This document shows positions 23,286 to 32,752 of a stretch of 64,000 nucleotides of DNA, one piece after another. The notes beneath the pieces were generated by a model that saw only the letters and a list, made by a program, of their open reading frames with translations, was not told the DNA's origin and ran no database searches. The translations under genes were made by a program, and so were the position numbers. Source of the DNA: Aquiluna sp. (GTDB lineage Bacteria > Actinomycetota > Actinomycetes > Actinomycetales > Microbacteriaceae); assembly GCA_018402685.1 (NCBI GenBank), contig JAGYIJ010000002.1, forward strand, positions 434,001 through 498,000, in the 5' to 3' direction. How positions within the stretch are numbered: position 1 is the stretch's first letter; every line of letters starts with the position of its first letter.

Positions 23286-24831
23286 TAGCTGATCCTGATT
23301 CTTGGGTCGAGCGCTGAATACAAGAGGTCTGCAATGACGTTACCGATAACCGCCATCAGACCCACCACCATGACATAGCCCATTACTAGGTTCACATCCA
23401 CCGCGTTGAGCCCTCTCACAAACAGTGATCCCATACCGTTCCAGGCAAAGACCTGCTCGGTGATCACCGCCCCGCCAATCAGACCCGTGATGTCCACGGG
23501 GATGATGGTTGCAATCGGCAATAGCGCGTTGCGCATTGCGTGACGCACGACAACCGTGCGCTCGTTTAGACCCTTGGCTCGTGCGGTGCGGACATAGTCC
23601 TGGTTCATCACCTCAAGGAGTGATGCACGCGAATAACGCGTGTAGCCGGCAACCGAGATGATCATTAGCGCAGCTGTTGGCAAGATCAGGTGAGCATAGG
23701 AATCAAGCAAGATCCAGCCACATGTTCTCTTGGCGCTTCACCGAAGGGGTGACAGCACCAATGGTGGAGATAAAGCCATTTTGAATAGGAATCAGGTCTA
23801 GATAGGTGTTCCAATACTGCAGGGCCTCGTCTATCACCATGATGATTCCAGAGAAGAACCCTGTGACACCAGCGGCCCTGGCAATCTCCTTGCGAGCATC
23901 GCCACCAAGTAGCAATCCCAGTGCAACTCCAATCACCGTCATGATGGCGATCCAGCCAAATATGCCCAGGGCTCCTGGAACATAGAAGAAGAAGTACTGA
24001 CCCGGGAGCCACATCGCCCCTGCGACAGCTGCCATGCCACCGACAATGATGACTCCGCGGCGAATGCCAAAGCCAATTGAGAGCAGCAGGACCACTCCTG
24101 CTGCCAGCAGGGTTAGAAGAACCACTCCAACGGTGCCAATGGATGGATACTTCAGCCACTGGGTGATGTTCAAGAAGAAGATCAGTAGCCCTGAGAGAGC
24201 CAAGGAAGAAACAAAGGCTCTGACGCGGGTCTTTAGCCCGCCACCGACTATGCCGGTGACCACCGCCGCAAGGCCAAGTGCTAAGAGTATGGCCGTAGTT
24301 GTGGGGATTATCGGTTCAGCTAAGAACCGGTTGAACTGAATCGCTCCGAACTCCTTGAGCAGAACGGCAACCCAAAAGATTGGTAGTGAGTAGAAGATGA
24401 AGGCAAAAAAGGTAACGGTGTAGTCATAGCCCGAGTACTGCCTCAGGGCGGTAGTCATACCAACTGCAACACCGACGATGATCGACAGGACTGTTGCAAG
24501 AGCAATCAGCTGCACGGTAGAGGCAACGGCGCCAGATAGCGCCTCGGTGACCGGCACCTCGCCTCTGCGAGACCGCGATGCCTAGGTTGCAAGAGCCGAT
24601 GAGACAGCCAGCTGCTCCCCCGAGCCAGTAGAAGTAGCGAATTGGGGGTGGGACATCGAGATTGAGGATTTCGGTCAGGTACTCAATGCGGAACTGAATG
24701 TCAGGATCACGAGAACCGCGCAGTTCCATGAGTGGGTCGCCGGAGATGGCTGTGAGGTTATAGACAATGAACGATGCCACCAGCAACACCATTAGGGTCG
24801 CGGCAGCGCGTCGCACGATAAAGCTCAGCAT
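23285..24831 (-). CDS. Oligopeptide ABC transporter permease (DppB/OppB-like) with large internal TM insertion, two frameshifts
   Basis: MLSFIVRRAAATLMVLLVASFIVYNLTAISGDP N-terminus; QDYVRTARAKGLNERTVVVRHAMRNALLPIATI permease EAA loop; about 515 codons overall. Confidence 0.9.
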
Positions 24832-24902
24832 CTTTGCTCCTGACGGGCAGTGATAGGGGGCCACCGAAGAATCGATGGCCCCCTCTCAACTATGTGTCTA
24901 GA

Positions 24903-26711
24903 TTAGCCCGCGGTTGGGGTCCAGTCCCAGAAGTTCCAGAAGTAGTAAGGAACTAGTAGGGATGGCTCAACGCCGGTAACCGAGTTGTCCCACCAGGTTA
25001 GACCTGGGAACTGGAAGATGGTGATGTTGTACGCATCTTTAGCTAGCTCTGCCTCAATTGCAAGGCGGATACGTAGCTGGTCCTCGACCTGAACAGCGGT
25101 GTTTAGCTCGTTGATCAGTTCGGTGACAGTTGCGTTGTCATAACCGGTCCAGTTCGATGGACCACCAAGGGTTAGGTACTGGTCGTCACCGGACACTGCC
25201 AGTGAGGTCGCAGCCCAAGCGAAGATGGTTGCATCGTGTGGGTTGACGGCTGGGAACACGTTTGCGGTGAACTCCCAGTTTGGCTCGGACTCGTCAACAA
25301 TGTTGAAGCCGACCTGGCCTGCTGACAGGGTGATTAGCTCAACCTGCTGCTGGCGACGGACGTTTCCGGTTGGGTACCAGAACTCAACATCGATTGGAGT
25401 GGAGACGCCAGCCTCGGCAAGAAGCTCCTGTGCCATTGCACGGTTCTCCTCGTCGGTGCCTAGGTACATCTCGTAGTTAGCCTCAGCCTCGTCATAGCCC
25501 TCTGCTCCAGGCACGAATAGCACCGAGGTGCGTAGCTTCGCAGTTGGGTTCAGTGGCTTGATTAGCTTCTCAATGATCTCGTTACGAGGGATTGAGAGTA
25601 GGAACGCCTGGCGAACCTTCAGAGCGGTCTCCGCGTCGCCACCATAGGTAGCTGGGTCGAAAGGACCACCGTTGTTGACCGAGAGGTCAATGTGCTCGTA
25701 TGCAGCCTCTTCTGAGGATGCGTACTCTGCATTCTGAAGAGCCTGTACCAGTGCTAGCACGTCAGAGGTTGGCTGACCGGAAGCGATCTGAACCTCACCG
25801 TTGTCAACAGCCTGAATAGCGGCGGTTGAGTCAGAGATCTGACGGATGGTGATGCGCTCGTACTGTGGCTTTGGTCCCCAGTCAAACAGTGGGTTGATTA
25901 CGTGAGTTGAGTACTGCTCCTCAACTAGCTCCTCTAGGACGTATGGTCCGGAGGATAGGTAAGCAAGTGGGTTGTCTGGGGTGTTTGAGAACTGGTAGCC
26001 GTTGTTCCAAACATCAGCAACGCCAGCCATCCACTCCTCGTCACCGTTAGCAACGGCGTCGATAAGTGCCTGCTTAGCAGCGGCTGCATCAGTGATCTCT
26101 GGGTAGGCCATCATTACGGTTCCGTGAGCTGAAACGCCAACACCGAACTGTAGCTCCCAGTCAACGTACTGAACGTCGTACTCGAAGGTCAGGGTGTTGC
26201 CCTCAACGGTTGGCAGCTTGGAAGCAAGGTTGTCCTTTGGTGCTGCGTGAGCGAAGAGATATGAGTCATCTGCGTTCTTGTAGTAGCCGAAGGTTGAAAC
26301 CCATGCCAAAAGCATGTCTGCACCGTCAATTGGGGTGCCGTCTGACCAGACAACGCCATCGTTGATGGTGTACTGAACGGTCAATGGCTCTTCAACAACG
26401 ATCTCGTAGGTTCCGAAGTCGGTGTTACGAACAAGGCCTGGGCCGTTGTCGTAGTAGTTGAAGCCTGCAGAGGTCAGGTAGTCGGTAAGTGAGTTTGCGA
26501 CGTTGTTACCAGCAGCGGTAGAACCGTTGAAGTGGTCAACAATGTCGTTCCAACCGACGGTCAGTAGCGGCGCTAGCTGAGCCTCCTCGGTGGTACTGGT
26601 CTCAGTAGCGGTTGGGGTTGGGGTTAGCTCCTCTGCTGGCGCACAACCCGAAAGGGTTAGGGCCAAGGCGCTTAGACCCGCAACGAAAGCCGCTGGGCGG
26701 AATTTCTTCAT
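24903..26711 (-). CDS. Extracellular peptide-binding lipoprotein (SBP family 5)
   Basis: MKKFRPAAFVAGLSALALTLSGCAPAEE lipobox; VQYTINDGVVWSDGTPIDGADMLLAW SBP_bac_5 pattern; heads the ABC operon. Confidence 0.93.
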   Translation of the reverse strand: MKKFRPAAFVAGLSALALTLSGCAPAEELTPTPTATETSTTEEAQLAPLLTVGWNDIVDHFNGSTAAGNNVANSLTDYLTSAGFNYYDNGPGLVRNTDFGTYEIVVEEPLTVQYTINDGVVWSDGTPIDGADMLLAWVSTFGYYKNADDSYLFAHAAPKDNLASKLPTVEGNTLTFEYDVQYVDWELQFGVGVSAHGTVMMAYPEITDAAAAKQALIDAVANGDEEWMAGVADVWNNGYQFSNTPDNPLAYLSSGPYVLEELVEEQYSTHVINPLFDWGPKPQYERITIRQISDSTAAIQAVDNGEVQIASGQPTSDVLALVQALQNAEYASSEEAAYEHIDLSVNNGGPFDPATYGGDAETALKVRQAFLLSIPRNEIIEKLIKPLNPTAKLRTSVLFVPGAEGYDEAEANYEMYLGTDEENRAMAQELLAEAGVSTPIDVEFWYPTGNVRRQQQVELITLSAGQVGFNIVDESEPNWEFTANVFPAVNPHDATIFAWAATSLAVSGDDQYLTLGGPSNWTGYDNATVTELINELNTAVQVEDQLRIRLAIEAELAKDAYNITIFQFPGLTWWDNSVTGVEPSLLVPYYFWNFWDWTPTAG

Positions 26712-26888
26712 GTTTCTCCTTGTCTTGGAGTCAGACCTGGGATACCCCAGGCACGGACCTCTTAACTTTAGGCGAACATCCGGTTTACAAATACCCTCAG
26801 AATTTCGTTTTTGTAACAGATTTGTTTTATTTTGTTCGGTTTTATACAAATGCTGGTTTCGAACACTTTCTGATCTCCGCCCTATGCT

Positions 26889-27755
26889 TTGAGAGTGCGA
26901 AGCGATTTAGCCGCCTTGGGGGCGGTGTTCCTCTGGGGTTCGCTCGCAACCTTGGCAGCCTTCCTTTCCCATATCCCGCCGTTTTTGTTGACCGGAATCG
27001 GACTGCTAATTGGTTCTTTAGTCTCGCTACCGCTTGCGGGGTTCGATCTCAAAAAACTCAAAGTCTCCAAAACCGCGTTAGCGGTTGGGGTCTATGGCCT
27101 GTTTGGTTACCACGCGGCTTTGTTTGCTGGTCTTCAAAATGCTCCGAGCGTGCAGGCAAACCTCGTGAACTACCTCTGGCCACTTTTGATTGTGGTGTTA
27201 GCGCCATTGATAATTCCCGGCAGCAAATTGACCTTTCGGCACGTGATTGCTGCGATTGCAGGGTTTATCGGGGCCGGGATGGCCATACTCTCTGGAACCG
27301 AGCTGGTGAGCGGGTTTGCAATTGGCTATGTCTTTGCATTTGCGGCAGCAATCTTCTTCTCTACCTATTCGCTTTTGTCAAAGCGGGTGCAATTCCAAAA
27401 CACCGGGGTTGGAACCTTTGGCTTTGTCTCCGGAGCCCTTGCAATCTTGGCGCACTTGATCTTTGAACCTGCAACCACGATCCAGCTTGCGGATTGGCCG
27501 CTATTGATTGCTCTCGGGCTTGGACCACTCGGTGGCAGTTTTTATTTGTGGGTCTATGCGCTCAAAAATGGCAATCCGCAGCGCGTTGGCCTAATTGCAT
27601 TTTTGACACCCCTGATCTCCACCACCATGCTGCTAATAACTACCCAGACTCCCCTAAGCCCGCTGCTTGCAATCTCGGCGGTTTTGATCATCGCCGCTGC
27701 TGTTGTTGGCTCGAGGAAAGACCAAGGGGTGAATAATAAAACCCATGTCAGCTGA
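26889..27755 (+). CDS. EamA/DMT family transporter
   Basis: About 288 aa, 10 TM layout; VFLWGSLATLAAFLSHIPPFLLTGI; AVFAAIFFSTYSLLSKR-like second repeat. Confidence 0.85.
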   Translation: MRVRSDLAALGAVFLWGSLATLAAFLSHIPPFLLTGIGLLIGSLVSLPLAGFDLKKLKVSKTALAVGVYGLFGYHAALFAGLQNAPSVQANLVNYLWPLLIVVLAPLIIPGSKLTFRHVIAAIAGFIGAGMAILSGTELVSGFAIGYVFAFAAAIFFSTYSLLSKRVQFQNTGVGTFGFVSGALAILAHLIFEPATTIQLADWPLLIALGLGPLGGSFYLWVYALKNGNPQRVGLIAFLTPLISTTMLLITTQTPLSPLLAISAVLIIAAAVVGSRKDQGVNNKTHVS

Positions 27756-28941
27756 TGATTTTCGTAAACGCCGGCTGATTGCACCCGTCTATCTGCCCTC
27801 GCTTTTGTTCACTGCCGCCGAGGGCGCACTGCTCCCGATCTTGCCGGTGAGTGCCGTGCTTTACGGTTTCAGCCTTGCGGAGGCTGCGATTGTTACCACG
27901 GTACTGATGGTTGGAACGTTGATTTTCGAGGTGCCGGCGGCGAGAATCACCGCCAGAATCGGCGAGCGAAATTCAATCTTGCTGGCATCGGTAATGGGTG
28001 CCCTGCTTTTGTTACTGGCATTTTTTGACCTCGGTTATGGCGCCTTGCTCGGTGCGGCACTTGGTTTTGGTGCCGCTCATTCGCTCTTTGGACTGGCAAG
28101 ACACTCGCTTTTGAGCTCCTTGGTTCCAGCACGACACAGACCAAGATCGATGTCTTTGCTTGGTGGCATGTTCCGCGGTGGTTTTGCGATTGGACCAGTT
28201 GTTGGTGCAGGTTTTATCGCGCTCTTTGGAGTCCAAAGCGGCTACCTGGTTGCAGCCGTGATGATTTTGGCAGCCGGCATCTCGGTTTTGAGCGTGAAGG
28301 CAGAGCGGATTGTCACCCCCAAATCCGGCCTGGAGGGCGGAATTTGGGCGGTTGCCAAACAGGAGGCTCCAAAGCTTGCGACCTTGGGTGTTGCATCCGC
28401 AATCATCTCGGCTGGAAGAACCATCAGGCTCATCGGTCTGCCGCTTTTGGCAATTCAACTCGGCATTGGTCCTGCTGAATCTAGCTTCATCTTTGGAATC
28501 ACCGGTTTCATCGACTTTGCCCTTTTCTACCTCTCGGGCATCATCATGGATCGCTATGGCAAGTTCTGGTCCTCGGTGCCAACGCTGTTGGCTCTTGGGA
28601 CCGCATACCTGTTCTCGTTTATGGTCACCGATGTTTTTTCTTTCTGGGTCTTGGCCTCTGTCACTGCTTTGGCTAATGCCGCGAGCGCCGGCATAAACAT
28701 GGTGCTGGGAGCAGACCTCGCTCCCCCAAACTCGCGCCCGCAGTTTCTAGCCTCCTTTAGAATCCTCACCTCTGGTGGGGTGGCAGTAGCTCCGGCCATG
28801 ATCTCCGCCCTAACCGCAACCGTGGGTTTGGCAGGAGCCCTAGCCACTACCGGACTACTGAACTTTGTCGGGGCCTATCTGTTTTGGCGCTACCTTCCTG
28901 TTTACGCACCCGATGCACCTAAGCCAGACCAAGACAGCTAA
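27745..28941 (+). CDS. Major facilitator superfamily transporter
   Basis: 398 aa, 12 TM pattern; SLAEAAIVTTVLMVGTLIFEVPAARITARIGERNSI. Confidence 0.85.
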   Translation: MSADDFRKRRLIAPVYLPSLLFTAAEGALLPILPVSAVLYGFSLAEAAIVTTVLMVGTLIFEVPAARITARIGERNSILLASVMGALLLLLAFFDLGYGALLGAALGFGAAHSLFGLARHSLLSSLVPARHRPRSMSLLGGMFRGGFAIGPVVGAGFIALFGVQSGYLVAAVMILAAGISVLSVKAERIVTPKSGLEGGIWAVAKQEAPKLATLGVASAIISAGRTIRLIGLPLLAIQLGIGPAESSFIFGITGFIDFALFYLSGIIMDRYGKFWSSVPTLLALGTAYLFSFMVTDVFSFWVLASVTALANAASAGINMVLGADLAPPNSRPQFLASFRILTSGGVAVAPAMISALTATVGLAGALATTGLLNFVGAYLFWRYLPVYAPDAPKPDQDS

Positions 28942-29333
28942 CGCACAATAAAACTCTCCGCACGAGCGATCCTGCAGATATCCATTGCGCCAAAACCAAG
29001 CGGGTTTGTCACCCTCGCACACAGCTCTAGCTCACTGATTGCACCTGAGACTCTGAGGTTGACAGAGCTAACCGCAATCCGCTTCGCACTCGGAGCGGTG
29101 CTCAGAAACTCTGCGGCTGCGGTTCTGAGACTCTGCTGGTTCGGTATGCCACGGGTTACAGACCTGTCATGGGCAAACAAGACCGTGGCATCTGCAACCG
29201 CCTGCACCCTGTTGACCGCAATCATGCTCACCCCAACCGCAGCCGAGCCAAAGATTGTTAGCAGTATTAGCGCCAGATAACCCGCCACCAAAGGAGCAAT
29301 GCTGCCCTTATCAGACCAAAGTCCTGCAACCAT
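28938..29333 (-). CDS. Rv3654c/TadG-like pilus-assembly associated membrane protein
   Basis: SDKGSIAPLVAGYLALILLTIFGSAAVGVSMIAVNRVQAVADATVLFAHDR; last gene of the tad locus. Confidence 0.75.
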   Translation of the reverse strand: MVAGLWSDKGSIAPLVAGYLALILLTIFGSAAVGVSMIAVNRVQAVADATVLFAHDRSVTRGIPNQQSLRTAAAEFLSTAPSAKRIAVSSVNLRVSGAISELELCARVTNPLGFGAMDICRIARAESFIVR

Positions 29334-29659
29334 TAGCCCGGCTCCCTGCCCAAGGTGGCAATGGCTACCGCATTACCCACCCTCACCTCCAGGGTGATCA
29401 GCTGACCCTGGCTAGTGACCTGATAGCCAGTGAGCGGTTTCTCCCAGGAGCGAGCCAGCACGGCCAGCTGAGCACCTGGGTCTATAAAGCCGCCAAGTGG
29501 TGCATCGAGCATTGCCGCCCTGACGCCGTGACGGGCTATCGACTCGGCGGCTAGCTGATTGCTCAGCTGTTCGTAGAGAAACACCGATGGCCCAATTGGC
29601 AAAAGCAAAAGGGTTATTAGCGCCACGCTCTCTATTGGCGCAGAGCCCTTAGCTGACAC
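29333..29659 (-). CDS. TadE-like protein
   Basis: VSAKGSAPIESVALITLLLLPIGPSVFLYEQLSNQLAAESIARHGVRAAM. Confidence 0.7.
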   Translation of the reverse strand: MSAKGSAPIESVALITLLLLPIGPSVFLYEQLSNQLAAESIARHGVRAAMLDAPLGGFIDPGAQLAVLARSWEKPLTGYQVTSQGQLITLEVRVGNAVAIATLGREPG

Positions 29660-30011
29660 GCTCTTTGGGGGCAATCGCCTGAATCGAGATAGCGGGCGGT
29701 TCGATAAAGCCAAAGCCTGGAAGCTTCGAAACCACTCTCACCCCGACATAGTCACCCAAGCCAAGGGGTGTGATCTCATAGCTAGCCAGATCGGGCAGGT
29801 TCTCATCCAGTAGCCGCAGCAAATAGCGGTTTTGCTCGGGAGCGCTGAACCTGCCCGCCTTGCTGGCCGCGGTGATCGCGGCATCGCGAATCATGAGCGT
29901 GTGATAGGCCGCAAAGGACAGGCTCATCACACTCAGGGTGACCAGGGTTGCCAGTGCGGTGTTGATCACAGCGCCAATCACCGAGTTACCGGCATCGCTA
30001 GCTGTAGGCAT
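29649..30011 (-). CDS. TadE-family pilus assembly protein
   Basis: GNSVIGAVINTALATLVTLSVMSLSFAAYHTLMIRDAAITAASKAGRF; within the tad locus. Confidence 0.7.
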   Translation of the reverse strand: MPTASDAGNSVIGAVINTALATLVTLSVMSLSFAAYHTLMIRDAAITAASKAGRFSAPEQNRYLLRLLDENLPDLASYEITPLGLGDYVGVRVVSKLPGFGFIEPPAISIQAIAPKERVS

Positions 30012-30178
30012 TAGAACGAGACCACTCGGTTCATGGCCTGCTCGAACACGCCCTCTAAAGCGGGGCCGGCATAGGCCCAGATCAAAACCACCAGCCCCGC
30101 GGTCATCAGGGTGATAAGCACCCAGCCCGGGACGTCTCCCCTGTCTGATTTGAGAGATTGCCTAGTAGAAGATGCCAT
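30011..30178 (-). CDS. DUF4244/Flp-like pilin, about 55 aa
   Basis: Manually read MASSTRQSLKSDRGDVPGWVLITLMTAGLVVLIWAYAGPALEGVFEQAMNRVVSF*; start overlaps the preceding intergenic region, absent from the ORF track. Confidence 0.75.
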   Translation of the reverse strand: MASSTRQSLKSDRGDVPGWVLITLMTAGLVVLIWAYAGPALEGVFEQAMNRVVSF

Positions 30179-30204
30179 TGGTTTTCCTTTCTTTTTTGGT
30201 TTAT

Positions 30205-30780
30205 TCAGATGCTGGATTGCAAAACAACGAGGGATGGAAAAAGGGCAAACAAAACAGTCACCGGCAAAATCAGAAACACGGTGGGGATCAGCATCTTGGT
30301 CTCATTCGACCCGGCCTTTGCCAACAGTTCTCGATAGAGGCTTGCTCGCAAGGAGCCTGCAAGCTCAAAGACCTGAGAGCTCACCCCCGCTCCGCGCTCG
30401 ATCATGAGCTTGAGCTTCTCCGCCAGTTCGCTAAGACCCGGATCGCCATAGTGCGCCCAGTCATCAAGCTCTTGGACGATATCTGCGCCAAGCTCTAAGT
30501 TCTCAGCGAGGTTCTCCAAGAGTTTCCCGATCTCCCCTTCGGTTCTAGGAGCCAGCCAGCTGATTGCCACCGAGACCGGAAGGCCCGCGGAGAGCAGTAG
30601 ACCAATCGCCCCTGCAACATCCGGCAGTGAAAAGCGCAGGCTGGTCTTCTTTGGTTTCAAAAAGCTCTTTAGCCACAGGGTGATTTCCACCCGTGGGCTT
30701 GGAGCCTCGGGGGCGCTTTGCACCAGCACTCGATCAGCTAGCCGCATAGAACACCCGCTCGGGGACCTTGAGTGAACCAA
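30205..30780 (-). CDS. tadC: Type II secretion system F family protein (TadC-like)
   Basis: VAGAIGLLLSAGLPVSVAISWLAPRTEGEIGKLLENLAENLELGADIVQELDDW; C-terminal TM helices. Confidence 0.8.
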   Translation of the reverse strand: MVHSRSPSGCSMRLADRVLVQSAPEAPSPRVEITLWLKSFLKPKKTSLRFSLPDVAGAIGLLLSAGLPVSVAISWLAPRTEGEIGKLLENLAENLELGADIVQELDDWAHYGDPGLSELAEKLKLMIERGAGVSSQVFELAGSLRASLYRELLAKAGSNETKMLIPTVFLILPVTVLFALFPSLVVLQSSI

Positions 30781-31498
30781 GCTTGTTCACAAGCGCATAG
30801 GCGACAAGAGAGACCAATAGTCCAAAAAACAACACCAGTGCGCCAAGCTCGGAGGCATATGCCTCACGGTTTTGCTCTAGTCGCAACAGCACAAAGGCAA
30901 TCAGCCAGGGTGCAACAAGTGCAACCTTCGCACTGCCCAGCACCCAGCCCTGCTTGGCCATCACCTCGCCCATTAGGGCCTGCTCTTGACGGATCTCGCT
31001 AGCGGCTCTTTTCCACCAGTCCCCCAAACCCCTGCCACCAAGCTCGGTGGAGATCTCAATCAACAGCGCTAAAAAATCCGCATGGCGCGAGCCAATGCGT
31101 CTTTTGAAGCCTTCGAGAGCGCTCGAGAGCTCGATGCCGGCATCGAGCTGCTGATGCAAAACTCGGAACTGCTCTCTGAGCCGAAGCGGTCCCTTCAAAG
31201 ACAAATACTCGAGCTGCTCGAGAGTCGACAGGTTCGCAACCGTGGCATTTTGAAAAGAGTCAAAGACCTGCGGCCAAAGCGCATCAAAAGCCTTTTGCCT
31301 CGCCCCCGCCTTGAGCCTGAGCATCTCGAGCTGCGCACCAAGTGCTAAGACCGCAACCGATATCGCCATGCCAAAAACACCGGTTGCAAAATAGCTCAGC
31401 AAAAAACTAAGGCTCGTTAGAAACCCAAACAGGACCATCAGCTCTTTTTTGCGAGTGTGTAACCCGGCTGATTGCAACAGTGAGTCAACTAAGCGCAT
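30734..31498 (-). CDS. tadB: Type II secretion system F family protein (TadB-like)
   Basis: TM helices flanking a cytosolic domain with LDAGIELSSALEGFKRRIGSRHADFLALLIEISTELGGRGLGD. Confidence 0.8.
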   Translation of the reverse strand: MRLVDSLLQSAGLHTRKKELMVLFGFLTSLSFLLSYFATGVFGMAISVAVLALGAQLEMLRLKAGARQKAFDALWPQVFDSFQNATVANLSTLEQLEYLSLKGPLRLREQFRVLHQQLDAGIELSSALEGFKRRIGSRHADFLALLIEISTELGGRGLGDWWKRAASEIRQEQALMGEVMAKQGWVLGSAKVALVAPWLIAFVLLRLEQNREAYASELGALVLFFGLLVSLVAYALVNKLGSLKVPERVFYAAS

Positions 31499-32598
31499 CA
31501 GAGACCTCCAATAGTTCTTTCACGCGCCTTGTGCCCTGGTCGTCTCTGTGGCAAAAGGCGACCAGCTGGAAGGCGCCCATTACGGTCGGCCTCAAGAAGG
31601 CATCGGTGATGTTCTCGCCCGCTAGAAGCGGCAGGGTTAGGAGCTTCTGCAAGGCAGCCGAGGCGCTATTGGCATGGATGGTGCAAAGGCCAGGGATGCC
31701 AGAGTTCAACGCGACCAGCATGTCAAGCGCCTCCGCCCCGCGCACCTCACCAATGGCAAGCCGCGCTGGGCGCATGCGCAGAGCTTGCTTCACAAGATCT
31801 CGCAGCGAGATCTCGTTACTGCCCTCAAGATCCTCGGGTCTGGTCTGCATTGCAACCCAGTCGGAGTGCTCGATCGCTATCTCAAAGGTGTCCTCGCAAG
31901 AAACTAACCTTTGGTCCGCTCTCAGCTCTCTTAGGAGAGCTGAGAGCAGCGTGGTCTTGCCAGCCTGCGTTGCACCAGCAATCAAGATGCTCTCGCCATT
32001 GGCCATTGCCCGCTTCAGTCTTTGCAGCTGAAGGTCGTCGATGGTGCCAAGTTCGTTTGAGGTCATTGAGAGTGACATTGGCCTTTGGGAACTTGCGAAT
32101 GTTTATCGCCCAGTGCTCCTGGGTGATCTCTGGAATCACCACATGCAGCCTGGAGCCGTCGTAGATGGCTGCATCAACAAAAGGGGTTAGCCGGTCCACT
32201 CGTCTTTTGGAGTGAGACAGGAGCCGGTAGCAAATGCTCTTGATCTCAGCGGAAGGAAGATCTAGCTCGAGTCTTTGATAGCCGTTTGTGCCATAGAAGT
32301 GCAGCTCGTTTGGCCTATTGATCCAGATCTCCTCAATGGTTGGATCATCCATAAAGGGCTGGAGAGCTCCATAGCCGGTGAGCTTGCGCATCGCGAGCTC
32401 TTGCAATTCGAGCTCGTCCAGCACCTGGTGGGAGCTCTCCGCAACCTGATCAATTGCCTTTTGGGTGGCACTGAGCACGTCGAGATTCTCCGAGCGAATC
32501 AGCCCGCGAGACTTACTGAGAATGAGATCCAAGGTTTGCATGCGAGAAACCATCTCAGAAGTGATTGTTTCCTGCTTTGAGTTTTCCACAGGCTCCAA
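31485..32598 (-). CDS. tadA: TadA/CpaF-family secretion ATPase, frameshift near 32070
   Basis: LTGYGALQPFMDDPTIEEIWINRPNELHFY; ILIAGATQAGKTTLLSALL Walker A; LVKQALRMRPARLAIGEVRGAEALDMLVALNSGIPGLCTIHANS. Confidence 0.9.
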
Positions 32599-32625
32599 AA
32601 AACGCTAAGCTTTCTCAAGTTCCAT

Positions 32626-32707
32626 GCGGGTGTGGCGAAATTGGCAGACGCACCAGATTTAGGTTCTGGCGCCGCGAGGCGTGGGGGTTCAAGTCCCTTC
32701 ACCCGCA
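32626..32707 (+). tRNA. tRNA-Leu (anticodon UAG), CCA not encoded
   Basis: Acceptor GCGGGTG/CACCCGC; anticodon arm CCAGA-TTTAGGT-TCTGG; long variable arm; T-arm GGGGGTTCAAGTCCCTT. Confidence 0.97.
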
Positions 32708-32713
32708 CGAATA

Positions 32714-32751
32714 AACCCCCGGAGATTTCTCTCCGGGGGTTATCTTTTTTT
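32714..32751 (+). terminator. Rho-independent terminator after tRNA-Leu
   Basis: AACCCCCGGAGA-TTT-CTCTCCGGGGGTT hairpin followed by ATCTTTTTTT. Confidence 0.93.
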
Positions 32752-32752
32752 G

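Noticed and set aside
26600-26640. GGGGTTGGGGTT in the peptide-binding lipoprotein as a G-quadruplex
   Set aside because: Only two G4 tracts, insufficient for an intramolecular quadruplex; it simply encodes a Thr-Pro linker.
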